Shown: one piece after another, positions 1-9,194 of the stretch | Layout of the letters: the number at the start of each line of letters is the position of its first letter | Position numbering within the stretch: position 1 is the stretch's first letter | DNA from: Pedococcus dokdonensis | Lineage (GTDB): Bacteria; Actinomycetota; Actinomycetes; Actinomycetales; Dermatophilaceae | DNA length: 64,000 nt | Assembly: GCF_900104525.1 (NCBI RefSeq) | Contig: NZ_LT629711.1 | Coordinates: 682,001 to 746,000, forward strand | Direction of reading: 5' to 3' | Notes under the pieces: generated by a model | Databases searched by the model: none | Seen by the model: the letters and a program-made list of their open reading frames with translations, nothing else | Told to the model about the DNA's origin: nothing | Made by a program: the position numbers and the translations under genes

Positions 1-411
1 GATGTCGTCGAGGGTGATCGATCCCGAGACGGTGTTGGCCTTGGCCCCGGATCGCATCCCGGCCAGCAGGCCGCTCGCGGTCACGGTGCTCACGGACGTC
101 TCCGCGTCCTCGGGGATCGAGATGCTCAGCGCGACCCGGTTGCGCTCGAGCCCGTCGAAGGCCTGGCGCACCCGGTCGAGGATGCGGTTGGAGTCGACAC
201 CGTGGGTGATCTTGAGCTTGGAGCCGTCCCAGGTGACCTTGACCGGCATGCCCTCGACCTGGGCGATCTCGACGCGGGCGGTGGGGGAGTCGTTGTGGGT
301 GACCACGTCGACGCGGCCACCGACGACGGCGACACTCAGCCGACGGACCTGCTCACCGGCGCCGCCGACGTCCAGCACCCGGGGGCTGTCGATGGACCAT
401 TCCTCGCTCAT
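1..411 (-). CDS. DUF4097-family beta-strand repeat protein (partial, C-terminus outside window)
   Basis: The minus-strand frame opens with ATG at 411 and runs off the left edge, giving 137 residues. An AGAGGA Shine-Dalgarno sits about 6 bases upstream of the start. The visible part has the alternating short beta-strands of the DUF4097 putative adhesin family: a marked sequence, a V-x-V stretch, then a run of Ser/Thr-rich turns such as SVSTVTASGLL. These proteins are usually encoded next to a PadR or toxin-like regulator, and their biochemical role is unknown. Two near-palindromes lie in the upstream region. Family call is from recognised pattern only. Confidence 0.7.
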   Translation of the reverse strand, partial: MSEEWSIDSPRVLDVGGAGEQVRRLSVAVVGGRVDVVTHNDSPTARVEIAQVEGMPVKVTWDGSKLKITHGVDSNRILDRVRQAFDGLERNRVALSISIPEDAETSVSTVTASGLLAGMRSGAKANTVSGSITLDDI

Positions 412-436
412 GGGTTTTCCTCTCGCTCATCACATT

Positions 437-475
437 CGCGCTATATCGCGTTCTCGGCACTCACGTTATATCGCG
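437..475. promoter_or_regulatory. Two near-palindromic operator-like sites upstream of the DUF4097 gene
   Basis: CGCGCTATATCGCG (437-450) and CACGTTATATCGCG (462-475) match the perfect palindrome CGCGATATATCGCG at 13 and 12 of 14 positions. Their centres are 25 bp apart, on nearly the same DNA face after about 2.4 turns. They lie between the divergent DUF4097 (minus) and ATP-grasp (plus) genes. I infer binding sites for a dimeric regulator, possibly the PadR-type protein that often accompanies DUF4097 genes, but no regulator gene is inside the window. Confidence 0.5.
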
Positions 476-526
476 TATGGCGGGTTGGCAAGCCCCGCTC
501 CGAGTGGCCCTGCCAGACTGGGCGCC

Positions 527-1384
527 GTGAGCCGCATCGCCCTGTGCACCTGGTCCGACCCGTCCTACGTCGACCCCGAGCCGCCGGCCATCGCCGGCGA
601 GCTGAGGAGCCTGGGGCACGAGGCCGAGGTGGTCGTCTGGCACGATCCGGCGGTCGACTGGGCGACCTTCGACCTCGTCGTCATCCGCTCGACCTGGGAC
701 TACTTCGACCGCCTCCAGGAGTTCCTCGACTGGGCCGACCACGTGCACTCCGTGTCACGAATCATCAACAGCCCCAGCGTGATCCGGTGGAACTCGCACA
801 AGGGCTACCTCATCGAGCTGGGGGAGGCCGGCATACCCGTCCTGCCCAGCCTCGCCCTGCCGCGTGGCGCCGGCGACGCAGTCGAACGCATGCTCGCAGC
901 CGGCTGGGGCGAGGTCGTGATCAAGCCGGCCGTCGACGGCGGGGCCAGGGGCGCCCTCAAGGCGCCGGCCGGCTCCTCGGAGGCGGCGACCCACCTGCGC
1001 GCACTCGTCGGGGCCGGCGACACCATCGTCCAGCCCTACGCCCCCAGCGTGGCCGCAGGGGAGGTCTCGCTGTTCTTCTTCGCCGGTGGGCTGTCCCACG
1101 CCGTCCGCAAGGTGCCCAAGCCGGGGGACTACCGCGTGCAGGCCCTGCACGGAGGCAGCGAGCAGCCGCACACCCCCACGGTGGCCGAGCGCGACGTCGC
1201 GACGCGGGCGATGGAGCTTGCGCCGGACGCGCTGGTCTACGCGCGGGTGGACCTGATCGACGTCAACGGCCAGCCCACCCTGATGGAGCTGGAGCTGATC
1301 GAGCCGGATCTCTTCCTGCGGGTCGCGCCGGGTTCGGTGGCGCGCTTCGCGGCGGCGGTGGCGGCCCAGGTCGCACCCGTCTGA
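527..1384 (+). CDS. ATP-grasp domain protein
   Basis: A 285-residue protein read from GTG at 527. A CAGACT hexamer lies 7 bases upstream, so the mRNA may be leaderless. The N-terminal 90 residues form a pre-ATP-grasp Rossmann-like part (IALCTW, then VVIRSTWDY). The central part carries ATP-grasp features: a Lys in EVVIKP, the glycine-rich DGGARGA loop, and near the C-terminus the acidic metal-binding segment LMELELIEPDLFL. Proteins of this group resemble RimK/glutathione-synthetase-like carboxylate-amine ligases and are mostly uncharacterised. The substrate cannot be told from the sequence. It stands alone, upstream of the cellobiose locus. Confidence 0.8.
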   Translation: MSRIALCTWSDPSYVDPEPPAIAGELRSLGHEAEVVVWHDPAVDWATFDLVVIRSTWDYFDRLQEFLDWADHVHSVSRIINSPSVIRWNSHKGYLIELGEAGIPVLPSLALPRGAGDAVERMLAAGWGEVVIKPAVDGGARGALKAPAGSSEAATHLRALVGAGDTIVQPYAPSVAAGEVSLFFFAGGLSHAVRKVPKPGDYRVQALHGGSEQPHTPTVAERDVATRAMELAPDALVYARVDLIDVNGQPTLMELELIEPDLFLRVAPGSVARFAAAVAAQVAPV

Positions 1385-1438
1385 AGGAGCCCGATGGCGG
1401 GTCTCGATCGTTCAAGAGGTCACGGAACGGTCACGAAA

Positions 1439-1507
1439 TGAGAACGCTCCCACGCAGGTCTTGACCGTGCGGGCCATCCGGTCCCACTCTGGCCGGGAGC
1501 GCTCCCA
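1439..1507. promoter_or_regulatory. cebE promoter with two CebR-type operators
   Basis: CGGGAGCGCTCCCA (1494-1507) matches the Streptomyces CebR box TGGGAGCGCTCCCA at 13 of 14 positions, and TGAGAACGCTCCCA (1439-1452) at 12 of 14. Between them lie a -35-like TTGACC (1461-1466) and a -10-like CACTCT (1485-1490) with an 18-bp spacer. The downstream operator begins 3 bp after the -10, so bound repressor would block initiation, and the 55-bp centre spacing would allow looping. The box is established for CebR; use here is inferred from the cebR gene in the same locus. Confidence 0.8.
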
Positions 1508-1534
1508 TGAGGGGGCCCGACGAAAGGTGCAACG

Positions 1535-2833
1535 GTGCACTCACGCTCTCGCTGGCTGGTACCCGCAGCCGCAATGATCGCCACGGCCGCCCTCACCGCC
1601 GCCTGCGGCGGGGACCCCGGCGGCTCCACCTCCTCATCCGGCGAGAAGGTCACGCTGCGGGTGAGCACGTTCGGCAAGTTCGGCTACACGGACCTCTACA
1701 AGCAGTACATGAAGGACCACCCCAACGTGACGGTCGTCGAGACCGCGGAGGGTGACCTCGGCAAGTACAACACCCAGCTGATCCAGCGGATCGCCGCCGG
1801 CTCGGGGGCCGGTGACGTCGTGGCCATCGAAGAAGGTCAGGTCGTCAACTTCCTGCAGAGCGCTGACAAGTTCGTGAACCTGCAGCAGTACGGCAGCAAC
1901 GAGCTCAAGGACAACTGGCTGCCCTGGAAGTACGCGAACGCCACCACCGCCGACGGCAAGACCACCATCGGGCTCGGCACCGACGTCGGCGGCCTGGCGA
2001 TGTGCTACCGCAAGGACCTGTTCGAGAAGGCCGGCCTGCCCACCGACCGCGTCGAGGTCGGCAAGCTCTGGCCGACGTGGGACGACTACATCACGACCGG
2101 CCAGAAGTACCAGGCCGGGATCAAGGACGCGAAGTCGCACTTCGTCGACAGCGCCACCAACACCTACAACTCGATCCTCATGCAGTCCGGTGACCACACC
2201 TACTTCGACCGCAGCGACGCACTCGTCATCGACAGCAACCCGGCCGTGAAGTCGGCGTGGGACGAGTCGCTCAAGATGGTCGACGCCGGCCTGTCGGCCA
2301 AGCTGAAGTCGTTCTCGCCGGAGTGGAACGCCGGGTTCAAGAACGGCTCGTTCGCGACGCTCGCCTGCCCGGCGTGGATGACCGGCTACATCAAGGACCA
2401 GGCCGGTGCCGCCAACTCCGGGAAGTGGGACATCACCACCGTCCCCGGCGGCGGTGGCAACTGGGGTGGCTCGTGGCTCGGGGTCCCGACGCAGAGCAAG
2501 CACCAGAAGGAGGCCGTCGAGCTGGCCAAGTTCCTCACCACCGGCGACAGCCAGCTCGCGGCGTTCAAGGCCGCCGGCAACCTGCCCTCAAACCCCAAGC
2601 TGTACACCGAGGCCGCCCTCAAGGACGCCAAGAACGACTACTTCAACAACGCGCCCGTCGGTGAGCTCTTCGTCGCCGGTGCCGCCAACCTGAAGCCGGT
2701 CTACCTCGGCGCCAAGAACCAGCCGGTCCGGGACGCGGTCGAGAACGCGCTGCGGGCGGTCGAAGGTGGACAACGGTCGGCCTCGGCCGGCTGGAACGAG
2801 GCCATCTCCGCAGCCCAGAAGGCAGCGAAGTAG
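1535..2833 (+). CDS. cebE: Cellobiose/cello-oligosaccharide ABC transporter substrate-binding lipoprotein
   Basis: A 432-residue secreted binding protein. The signal peptide ends in a lipobox (LTAAC, Cys24), so it is expected to be anchored on the outer face of the membrane. The mature part has the family-1 solute-binding fold (GNWGGSWLGVPTQSKHQKEAVELAKFL region). GTG at 1535 is preceded by GAAAGG at an 8-base spacing. It is the first gene of an operon with two permeases and a GH1 beta-glucosidase, matching the order of Streptomyces cebEFG-bglC. Like that system it has no ATPase gene here; a shared MsiK-type ATPase encoded elsewhere is expected. Substrate is inferred from context. Confidence 0.88.
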   Translation: MHSRSRWLVPAAAMIATAALTAACGGDPGGSTSSSGEKVTLRVSTFGKFGYTDLYKQYMKDHPNVTVVETAEGDLGKYNTQLIQRIAAGSGAGDVVAIEEGQVVNFLQSADKFVNLQQYGSNELKDNWLPWKYANATTADGKTTIGLGTDVGGLAMCYRKDLFEKAGLPTDRVEVGKLWPTWDDYITTGQKYQAGIKDAKSHFVDSATNTYNSILMQSGDHTYFDRSDALVIDSNPAVKSAWDESLKMVDAGLSAKLKSFSPEWNAGFKNGSFATLACPAWMTGYIKDQAGAANSGKWDITTVPGGGGNWGGSWLGVPTQSKHQKEAVELAKFLTTGDSQLAAFKAAGNLPSNPKLYTEAALKDAKNDYFNNAPVGELFVAGAANLKPVYLGAKNQPVRDAVENALRAVEGGQRSASAGWNEAISAAQKAAK

Positions 2834-2838
2834 ACCTC

Positions 2839-3798
2839 GTGACCACGACCACCGCAGCACCCACGGCGCCACCGGGTCAACGCCCGGCCCGGTGGCGCCG
2901 CTGGCTGCGCCGAGCCGACACCCGCCTCTCGCCCTACGCGATGGTGTCGCCGTTCTTCATCCTCTTCGGGGTCTTCGGCCTCTTCCCGCTGCTCTACACG
3001 GCCTGGGTCTCGGCCCACGACTGGAGCCTGCTGGGCGGTGACCAGGGCTGGCTCGGGCTGGGCAACTACTCCGAGCTGATGCAGGACAAGGACTTCTGGA
3101 ACGCGATGCTGAACACCCTCGGGATGTTCGTGGTCGCGACCGTGCCGCAGCTCGTGCTCGCGATGGTGCTCGCCCAGATGCTCAACTCGCGGCTGCGCGG
3201 GGCGACCTGGTGGCGGATGGGGATCCTGCTCCCGAACGTCACCTCGGTGGCCGCCGTCGGGATCATCTTCACGATGATGTTCAGCCGAGACTTCGGGCTG
3301 TTCAACTGGATCCTCGGTCACGTCGGCCTCGACCCGGTCGACTGGCAGGACCACCGCTGGTCGTCGTGGCTGGCGATCTCGACCATGGTCGACTGGCGCT
3401 GGACCGGCTACAACGCGCTCATCCTGCTGGCCGCCCTGCAGTCGGTGCCGACCGAGATCTACGAGGCCGCCCGGATCGACGGCGCGAAGGCCTGGCGGAC
3501 GTTCTGGTCGATCACCGTGCCGATGCTCCGGCCCACCCTCATCTTCGTGTCGGTCGTCGCCACGATCGGCGGGACCCAGCTGTTCACCGAGCCCCTGCTC
3601 TTCAACCCCGGGGCGAACTCGATCGGCGGCGGCACCACCGGCCAGTTCCAGACCGCCGCGATGTACCTGATCCAGCAGGCCTTCACCGGCCAGCGGTTCG
3701 GCTACGCGGCCACCATCGCGTGGGTGCTGTTCCTGTTCATCGCCGTCTTCTCGGCCGTCAACGTGCTGCTGCTGCGGCGCATCCGGTCGGCGGAGTGA
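2839..3798 (+). CDS. cebF: Sugar ABC transporter permease, inner-membrane subunit 1
   Basis: 319 residues with about six hydrophobic segments and the cytoplasmic EAA loop (EIYEAARIDGAKAWRTF, near residues 206-222) that contacts the ATPase. GTG at 2839 lies only 5 bases after the cebE stop and there is no good Shine-Dalgarno, which suggests coupling to cebE. The N-terminal 25 residues are Pro/Arg-rich and cytoplasmic. It belongs to the MalF/UgpA-type family. With cebG it should form the membrane channel of the cello-oligosaccharide importer. Confidence 0.88.
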   Translation: MTTTTAAPTAPPGQRPARWRRWLRRADTRLSPYAMVSPFFILFGVFGLFPLLYTAWVSAHDWSLLGGDQGWLGLGNYSELMQDKDFWNAMLNTLGMFVVATVPQLVLAMVLAQMLNSRLRGATWWRMGILLPNVTSVAAVGIIFTMMFSRDFGLFNWILGHVGLDPVDWQDHRWSSWLAISTMVDWRWTGYNALILLAALQSVPTEIYEAARIDGAKAWRTFWSITVPMLRPTLIFVSVVATIGGTQLFTEPLLFNPGANSIGGGTTGQFQTAAMYLIQQAFTGQRFGYAATIAWVLFLFIAVFSAVNVLLLRRIRSAE

Positions 3799-3805
3799 GG
3801 TGACC

Positions 3806-4741
3806 ATGACCCAGGTCCAGCTCCCCGCAGCCGCCACCCCGATCGTGGCACCGCGCCCCGAGCCGGTGAGCCCGCGACGCCGCCGGTCCCTGGCCCGGCT
3901 CGCCCAGCAGAGCACCGGTGCCACCCCCGCCAGCAAGCTCGTCTACCTGTGCCTGGCGCTGTCCGTCCTGCTCTCGGCCGGCCCGCTCTACTACATGGTC
4001 GTGATGGCCTCGCGGCCCAACAGCGACATCACCTCGGTGCCGCCACCCCTCACCCCGGGCGACCAGCTCGGCACCAACGTCTCGCGGGTCTTCGCCAACC
4101 AGGACGTGATGTTCGGGCAGGCCATGGTCAACTCCGCGCTCGTCGCCGGGGTAGCCACCGTGTCGGTCGTTGTACTGTCCGCGCTGGCCGGGTTCGCCTT
4201 CGCGAAGCTGCGCTTCCGGGGCCGGAACGCGTTGCTGCTCATCGTGATCGGCACGATGATGGTGCCGGTCCAGCTCGGCCTCGTGCCGCTCTACATGCTG
4301 ATGGGCAAGCTCGGCCTGGCCGGCACCCTGCCGTCGGCGTTGCTGCCCTTCCTCGTCAGCGGCTTCGGCGTGTTCATGATGCGGCAGTATGCCGCGCAGG
4401 CAATCCCGAACGAGCTGATCGAGGCCGCCAGGGTCGACGGGGCCTCGACGTTCCGCATCTTCTTCTCGGTCGTCTTCCCGATCCTGCGGCCGGCCGCGGC
4501 GGTGCTCGGGCTGCTCACCTTCATGGAGCGGTGGAACGACTTCCTGTGGCCCTACCTCACCCTCGACGTCGAGCACCCGACCGTGCAGGTCGCGCTGTCC
4601 CGGCTCTCGGGTGGCTACTACACCGACCAGGCGCTGGTGATGGCCGGGACCCTGCTCGGGACCCTGCCGCTCGTCATCGTGTTCATCGTGTTCGGCCGCC
4701 AGATCATCGGCGGCATCATGCAGGGCGGAGTCAAGGGATGA
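3806..4741 (+). CDS. cebG: Sugar ABC transporter permease, inner-membrane subunit 2
   Basis: 311 residues read from ATG at 3806, which has a GGAGTGAGG ribosome site ending 5 bases upstream. A GTG at 3800 in the same frame is possible but would overlap that site. It has a Pro/Arg-rich N-terminus, six hydrophobic segments and the EAA loop ([17 protein letters not shown], near residue 200), typical of MalG/UgpE-type permeases. The stop overlaps the bglC start in ATGA, so the two are likely translationally coupled. It pairs with cebF. Confidence 0.88.
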   Translation: MTQVQLPAAATPIVAPRPEPVSPRRRRSLARLAQQSTGATPASKLVYLCLALSVLLSAGPLYYMVVMASRPNSDITSVPPPLTPGDQLGTNVSRVFANQDVMFGQAMVNSALVAGVATVSVVVLSALAGFAFAKLRFRGRNALLLIVIGTMMVPVQLGLVPLYMLMGKLGLAGTLPSALLPFLVSGFGVFMMRQYAAQAIPNELIEAARVDGASTFRIFFSVVFPILRPAAAVLGLLTFMERWNDFLWPYLTLDVEHPTVQVALSRLSGGYYTDQALVMAGTLLGTLPLVIVFIVFGRQIIGGIMQGGVKG

Positions 4742-6156
4742 CCATGCCGGACCACCAGGACCTGGGCCACCGGGACCTCCAGAACCAGCCCGACCACGAC
4801 CACGGCGCGCTCTCGCGCGGCGACTTCCCCCCGGAGTTCACCTGGGGCGTGGCGACGTCGAGCTACCAGATCGAGGGCGCCACCTCCGAGGGCGGCCGCG
4901 GACCCTCCATCTGGGACACCTTCTCGGCCACCCCGGGTCGGGTCGTCGACGGGGACAACGGTGACGTCGCCGTCGAGCACTACCGGCGCTACCAGCAGGA
5001 CGCCGACCTGATGGCCGGGCTCGGGGTCGACGCCTACCGCTTCTCGGTCGCCTGGCCACGGATCCAGCCGACCGGCTCGGGGCCGGTCAACCAGGCGGGA
5101 GTCGACTTCTACAGCCGGCTCGTCGACGCACTCCTCGAGCGCGGCATCACGCCGTGGGCGACGCTCTACCACTGGGACCTCCCGCAACCACTCGAGGACC
5201 TCGGCGGCTGGCCGAGCCGTGACACGGCATACCGGTTCGCGGAGTATGCCGCGCACGTCGCCGACGCCCTGGGCGACCGGGTGAAGCACTTCATCACCCT
5301 CAACGAGCCGTGGTGCTCGGCCTTCCTGGGGTACGGCAGCGGGCGGCACGCGCCGGGCCGCTCCGACGGCGCGGCCGCGCTTGCCGCCGCGCACCACCTC
5401 ATGCTCGGCCACGGGCTGGCGGTGCAGGCGCTGCGCGAGCGGGTGCCCGACGCGCAGGTGGGGATCACCCTCAACCTCTACCCGGTCACCGGCGCCCATG
5501 ACGGCCACGGTGTGGACGACGCCGTGCGGCGAATCGACGGACTGTCCAACCGCTGGTTCCTCGACCCGGTGCTGCGTGGCGCCTACCCGAAGGACGTCGT
5601 CGAGGACGTCGCCCACATCAGCGACCTGGCGTTCGTGGCGGATGCGGACCTCGAGACGATCAACGCGCCGCTGGACTTCCTGGGGGTGAACTACTACACC
5701 CGGCACGTGGTGGCGCCGGGCGCGTTCCCCGGCACCGGGCTCGTCGAGTTCACCGACCGTGGCCTGCCCACGACGGCGATGGGCTGGGAGGTCGACGCCG
5801 ACGGGCTCTTCGACATCCTCACCCGGGTGACCCGTGACTACGGCGACCTGCCGCTGGTGATGACCGAGAACGGCGCGGCCTTCGACGACGAGGTCGGCGC
5901 GGACGGGACCGTGCACGACCCCCGACGCATCGACTTCCTGGCCGGCCACCTGGCCGCGGCGGCCCGCGCCGTGCGGGCCGGGGTGCCGCTCCGCGGCTAC
6001 TTCGCCTGGTCGTTGATGGACAACTTCGAGTGGGCCGAGGGTTACGCGAAGCGGTTCGGGATCGTGCACGTGGACTTCGACACGCAGGAGCGGACGGTCA
6101 AGGACAGCGGACGCTGGTATGCCGCCTTCCTCGCCGGGGACCGCACGCAATACTGA
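4738..6156 (+). CDS. bglC: GH1 beta-glucosidase of the cellobiose locus
   Basis: 472 residues of the glycoside hydrolase family 1 TIM barrel. The acid/base Glu is in TLNEPW (E190) and the nucleophile Glu in VMTENGAAF (E377). The start [13 protein letters not shown] and the end [12 protein letters not shown] are classic GH1 blocks. There is no signal peptide, so imported cello-oligosaccharides would be hydrolysed in the cytoplasm. ATG at 4738 overlaps the cebG stop by 4 bases; ATG at 4744 is the alternative. The first 30 residues are a His/Asp/Gln-rich extension before the barrel. A second GH1 gene lies at 30.8 kb. Confidence 0.92.
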   Translation: MTMPDHQDLGHRDLQNQPDHDHGALSRGDFPPEFTWGVATSSYQIEGATSEGGRGPSIWDTFSATPGRVVDGDNGDVAVEHYRRYQQDADLMAGLGVDAYRFSVAWPRIQPTGSGPVNQAGVDFYSRLVDALLERGITPWATLYHWDLPQPLEDLGGWPSRDTAYRFAEYAAHVADALGDRVKHFITLNEPWCSAFLGYGSGRHAPGRSDGAAALAAAHHLMLGHGLAVQALRERVPDAQVGITLNLYPVTGAHDGHGVDDAVRRIDGLSNRWFLDPVLRGAYPKDVVEDVAHISDLAFVADADLETINAPLDFLGVNYYTRHVVAPGAFPGTGLVEFTDRGLPTTAMGWEVDADGLFDILTRVTRDYGDLPLVMTENGAAFDDEVGADGTVHDPRRIDFLAGHLAAAARAVRAGVPLRGYFAWSLMDNFEWAEGYAKRFGIVHVDFDTQERTVKDSGRWYAAFLAGDRTQY

Positions 6157-6174
6157 GCGCATGAGGCACAGCTC

Positions 6175-7200
6175 GTGAGCACCGGCAACGGCGGCCAGCC
6201 CACGCTCGAGGAGGTGGCGGCGCGCGCGGGTGTGGGCCGCGGCACCGTCTCACGAGTGGTCAACGGATCACCCCAGGTGTCGGAGCGCACCCGCGTGCGG
6301 GTGATGCGGGCGGTCGACGAGCTGGGCTACGTGCCCAACATGGCGGCGCGGGCGCTGGTGACCCGCCGCACCGGTGCCATCGCCCTGGTGATCAGCGAGC
6401 CGGAGGAACGGATCTTCGGGGAGCCGTTCTTCGCCGGCGTCGTCCGGGGCATCACCACGGTCGTCGGGGAGGCCTCGCGACAGCTGGTGCTCGCCCTGGT
6501 GCAGACCCGTGAGCAGGTCGACCGGCTCGACACCTACCTCACCCCGCAGCACGTCGACGGCGTGCTGATGCTGTCGGCGCACGACGCCGACACCCTGCCC
6601 GGACGGATCCAGGGCCGCGGCCTGCCGGTCGTCTTCTGTGGCCGCCCCGGGGGCGCCGGGGAGATGAGCTATGTCGACGTCGACAACACTGGCGGTGCCC
6701 GCGAGGCGGTCACCCACCTGGTCGAGAGCGGCCGCGCCGTGGTCGCGCTCATCGCCGGACCCCAGGACATGATCGCCGGCCGGGACCGCCTCGACGGCTA
6801 CCGGCAGGCGCTGGCCGCCGCGGGTCGCGAGGTGGACGAGTCCCTGGTCGAGGCGGGCGACTTCAGCGAGGCCAGCGGCGCCGCGGCGATGACCGCACTG
6901 CTCGCCCGCCGCCCCGACATCGACGCGGTCTTCGCGGCGAGCGACCTGATGGCGCTCGGGGCGCTCCGGGTGCTGCGCGAGGCGGGGCGCAGCGTCCCCG
7001 AGGACGTGGCGCTGATCGGTTTCGACGACGGTCCGCTGGCCGCGGTGGCCAACCCGCCACTCACCACGGTGCACCAGCCGATGGAGCAGCTCGGCCGCGA
7101 GATGGCGCTGATGCTGCTCGGGCAGATCGGTGCCGGGGGAGTGAGCACCCCTGAGCAGCTCGTGCTCGACACGTCGCTGGTCGAGCGCGCCTCCGGCTGA
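6175..7200 (+). CDS. cebR: LacI-family repressor of the cellobiose locus
   Basis: 341 residues. The N-terminal helix-turn-helix (LEEVAARAGVGRGTVSRVVN, near residues 9-28) is followed by a hinge helix with the LacI NMAARALVTRRTGAIALV pattern and a periplasmic-binding-like sugar domain. It sits directly after bglC and the locus carries two CebR-type palindromes before cebE, so autoregulated cellobiose-responsive repression is the likely role. GTG at 6175 is the first start in frame after the bglC stop; its Shine-Dalgarno (ATGAGG region) is modest. Confidence 0.88.
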   Translation: MSTGNGGQPTLEEVAARAGVGRGTVSRVVNGSPQVSERTRVRVMRAVDELGYVPNMAARALVTRRTGAIALVISEPEERIFGEPFFAGVVRGITTVVGEASRQLVLALVQTREQVDRLDTYLTPQHVDGVLMLSAHDADTLPGRIQGRGLPVVFCGRPGGAGEMSYVDVDNTGGAREAVTHLVESGRAVVALIAGPQDMIAGRDRLDGYRQALAAAGREVDESLVEAGDFSEASGAAAMTALLARRPDIDAVFAASDLMALGALRVLREAGRSVPEDVALIGFDDGPLAAVANPPLTTVHQPMEQLGREMALMLLGQIGAGGVSTPEQLVLDTSLVERASG

Positions 7201-7203
7201 CGA

Positions 7204-7251
7204 GGTCGTGTGCCTGAGCGCGGTCCCTGGCCCGCGCTCAGGCACACGACC
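7204..7251. terminator. Strong bidirectional hairpin between cebR and the DUF4191 gene
   Basis: Two perfectly complementary 20-base arms (7204-7223 and 7232-7251) enclose an 8-base loop. The hairpin begins 3 bases after the cebR stop and ends 8 bases before the stop of the convergent DUF4191 gene, so it can end transcription from both sides. There is no U-tract, as is common in GC-rich actinobacteria. Confidence 0.85.
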
Positions 7252-7259
7252 CGACGGGC

Positions 7260-7994
7260 TCAGCGGCCGCGCATCGCCTTGCGGTCGACGCGGGCGCGCA
7301 TCGGGTCCATCCCGGCGGGGATCGGCGGACGCAGGCCGCCGAGCGACTTGAGCCGCTTGTTGACCGCAGACACCTCCTCCTTGGTGAGGACCGGCTTCAT
7401 GCGGGTGATCTTGCTGCCGAGCTTGCGGATCGGCACCTCGTTGTCGCCGTCGCCGACCACGACCGACGTGACGGGCACACCGGGGGCGACGCGCTCGACC
7501 TTCTTGCGCTCCTGGGTCAGCAGCTTGCTGCGGCGGGCGTCAGGGCCCTCGCCGATCAGCACGATGCCGGGACGACCGAGGGCGCGGTAGACGAAGGCAG
7601 CTCCGGCGACGTCCTCCGGCCGGGTGCCACGCGCACCGTCGACGGCCACCGGCTGCTGGTCGTAGAACCAGCCCCGACGCAGCGCCCCCAGGGCCGCTCC
7701 CGCGGCTCCCGGCTGGCCCTCGAGCGAGCGGTAGGCCGCCCGCTCCGCCTTGCGCGACAGGACCAGCGTCGCCGCGAGCAGCCCGAGGGGGACCGACAGG
7801 ATGAGGGCGTAGACCCAGTGACCCACCAGGAAGCCGATGCTCACGCCGACCGCGATCACCGCGACGAACGCCAGCAGCATCCACCACGGGATCGTCGGGT
7901 CCGCCTTGCGCGACGCGGTGAAGACCTGACGGATCTGGGCGAACCGGCCCGGCTCCTTGGGCGTGTCCGACTGCTGCTTTTCCTTGCGGGCCAT
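7260..7994 (-). CDS. DUF4191 membrane protein
   Basis: 244 residues. A charged N-terminus (about 32 residues) is followed by two adjacent hydrophobic segments (about 37-57 and 60-80), then a long cytoplasmic part containing GRPGIVLIGEGPDARRSKLL. The sequence fits the DUF4191 family, which is conserved beside lipA in many actinobacteria and has no known function. It starts 18 bases after the lipA stop on the same strand, so the two form an operon. A link to lipoate attachment is suggested only by that conserved position. Confidence 0.85.
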   Translation of the reverse strand: MARKEKQQSDTPKEPGRFAQIRQVFTASRKADPTIPWWMLLAFVAVIAVGVSIGFLVGHWVYALILSVPLGLLAATLVLSRKAERAAYRSLEGQPGAAGAALGALRRGWFYDQQPVAVDGARGTRPEDVAGAAFVYRALGRPGIVLIGEGPDARRSKLLTQERKKVERVAPGVPVTSVVVGDGDNEVPIRKLGSKITRMKPVLTKEEVSAVNKRLKSLGGLRPPIPAGMDPMRARVDRKAMRGR

Positions 7995-8012
7995 GAGGGT
8001 CAGGATACGGGG

Positions 8013-9050
8013 TCAGGCGGGGGTGCCCAACACGCCCGGCTTGCGGGCGGCGACCAGCGTCGAGGCCTCCTGGCGGGCCGGGTCGCCGGCGGCGTCGGCG
8101 AGGTGCTGGAGGTGCTCGGGGATGTCGCGCCCCCACTGGCGCATGGCCGTGGCCCAGAGGCGGCCGGCGCGGTAGGACGAGCGCACCAGCGGTCCGGCCA
8201 TCACGCCCTTGAAGCCCATCTCCTGGGCGACGTCGCTCCAGTGCACGAACTCCTCCGGCTTCACCCAGCGGTCGATCGGGTGGTGCAGCTTGGACGGGCG
8301 CAGGTACTGGGTGATGGTGAGGATGTCGCAGCCGGCGTCGTGCAGGTCGCGGATCGCCTGCTCGACCTCGTGGTCCTCCTCGCCCATGCCCAGGATCAGG
8401 TTGGACTTGGTGACCAGCTCGGCGTCCCGGGCCATCGACAGCACCTTGAGCGACTTGTCGTAGGTGAAGGCCGGGCGGATCTGCTTGAAGATCCGCGGCA
8501 CGGTCTCGAGGTTGTGCGCGAACACCTCGGGGCGGGCGTCGAAGACCTGGCCCACCAGCTCGGGCTTGGCACCGAAGTCGGGCGGCAGGATCTCGACGCC
8601 GGTGTTGGGGTTCTTCTCGTGGATCTGGCGGATCGTCTCGGCGTAGAGCCAGGCCGCGCCGTCGGGCTGGTCGTCGCGGGCGACCCCGGTGACGGTCGAG
8701 TAGCGCAGCCCCATCTGGGCCACCGACTCGGCCACCCGTCGCGGCTCGTCGCGGTCGAGGGCCTCAGGGCGGCCGGTCGCGATGTCGCAGAAGTCGCAGC
8801 GGCGGGTGCAGACGTCACCGCCGATGAGGAAGGTCGCCTCCCGGTCCTCCCAGCACTCGAAGATGTTGGGACAGCCGGCTTCCTGGCAGACCGTGTGCAG
8901 CCCCTCGGTCTTCACCATCGAGTGGAGCTTGGTGTACTCGGGACCCATCTTCGCGGTGGTGCGGATCCACTCGGGCTTGCGCTCGATCGGCGTCTCGGCG
9001 TTGCGCGCCTCGACGCGCAGCAGTCGGCGGCCCTCGGGTGCGATGGTCAC
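8013..9050 (-). CDS. lipA: Lipoyl synthase
   Basis: A 345-residue radical-SAM enzyme that inserts two sulfurs into protein-bound octanoate. The auxiliary cluster cysteines are in [12 protein letters not shown] (C55, C60, C66) and the radical-SAM cluster in CTRRCDFC (C81, C85, C88). I chose GTG at 9050 because AAGGGAG lies 5 bases upstream and the family begins with this TIAPEGR sequence; GTG at 9083 is an in-frame alternative. LipB is encoded just upstream, and its target E2 (sucB) and E3 (lpd) lie within 10 kb. A sigma-R-like promoter match precedes it. Confidence 0.95.
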   Translation of the reverse strand: MTIAPEGRRLLRVEARNAETPIERKPEWIRTTAKMGPEYTKLHSMVKTEGLHTVCQEAGCPNIFECWEDREATFLIGGDVCTRRCDFCDIATGRPEALDRDEPRRVAESVAQMGLRYSTVTGVARDDQPDGAAWLYAETIRQIHEKNPNTGVEILPPDFGAKPELVGQVFDARPEVFAHNLETVPRIFKQIRPAFTYDKSLKVLSMARDAELVTKSNLILGMGEEDHEVEQAIRDLHDAGCDILTITQYLRPSKLHHPIDRWVKPEEFVHWSDVAQEMGFKGVMAGPLVRSSYRAGRLWATAMRQWGRDIPEHLQHLADAAGDPARQEASTLVAARKPGVLGTPA

Positions 9051-9140
9051 GAAGACTCCCTTGCCTTCCGTTCGGTGCGCCACCAGCAGCCGGTATGCCG
9101 CGGGGCACGGGTGCGCCCGGAGGACACCGGGCGTCCCTCA

Positions 9141-9170
9141 AGACTACGCCTGTCGCCCCGGCCCTATTCC
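9141..9170 (-). promoter_or_regulatory. lipA promoter, with a sigma-R/sigma-H-like near-match
   Basis: On the minus strand GGAAT (9170-9166) is followed after exactly 18 bases by GTA (9147-9145), one base off the GGAAY-N18-GTT pattern of sigma-R/sigma-H promoters. The same stretch holds TAGTCT (9146-9141), which fits a housekeeping -10. Either reading gives a leader of about 85-90 bases before lipA. Confidence 0.45.
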
Positions 9171-9194
9171 GCCCCCTCACGTCGGGGGTGGGGG

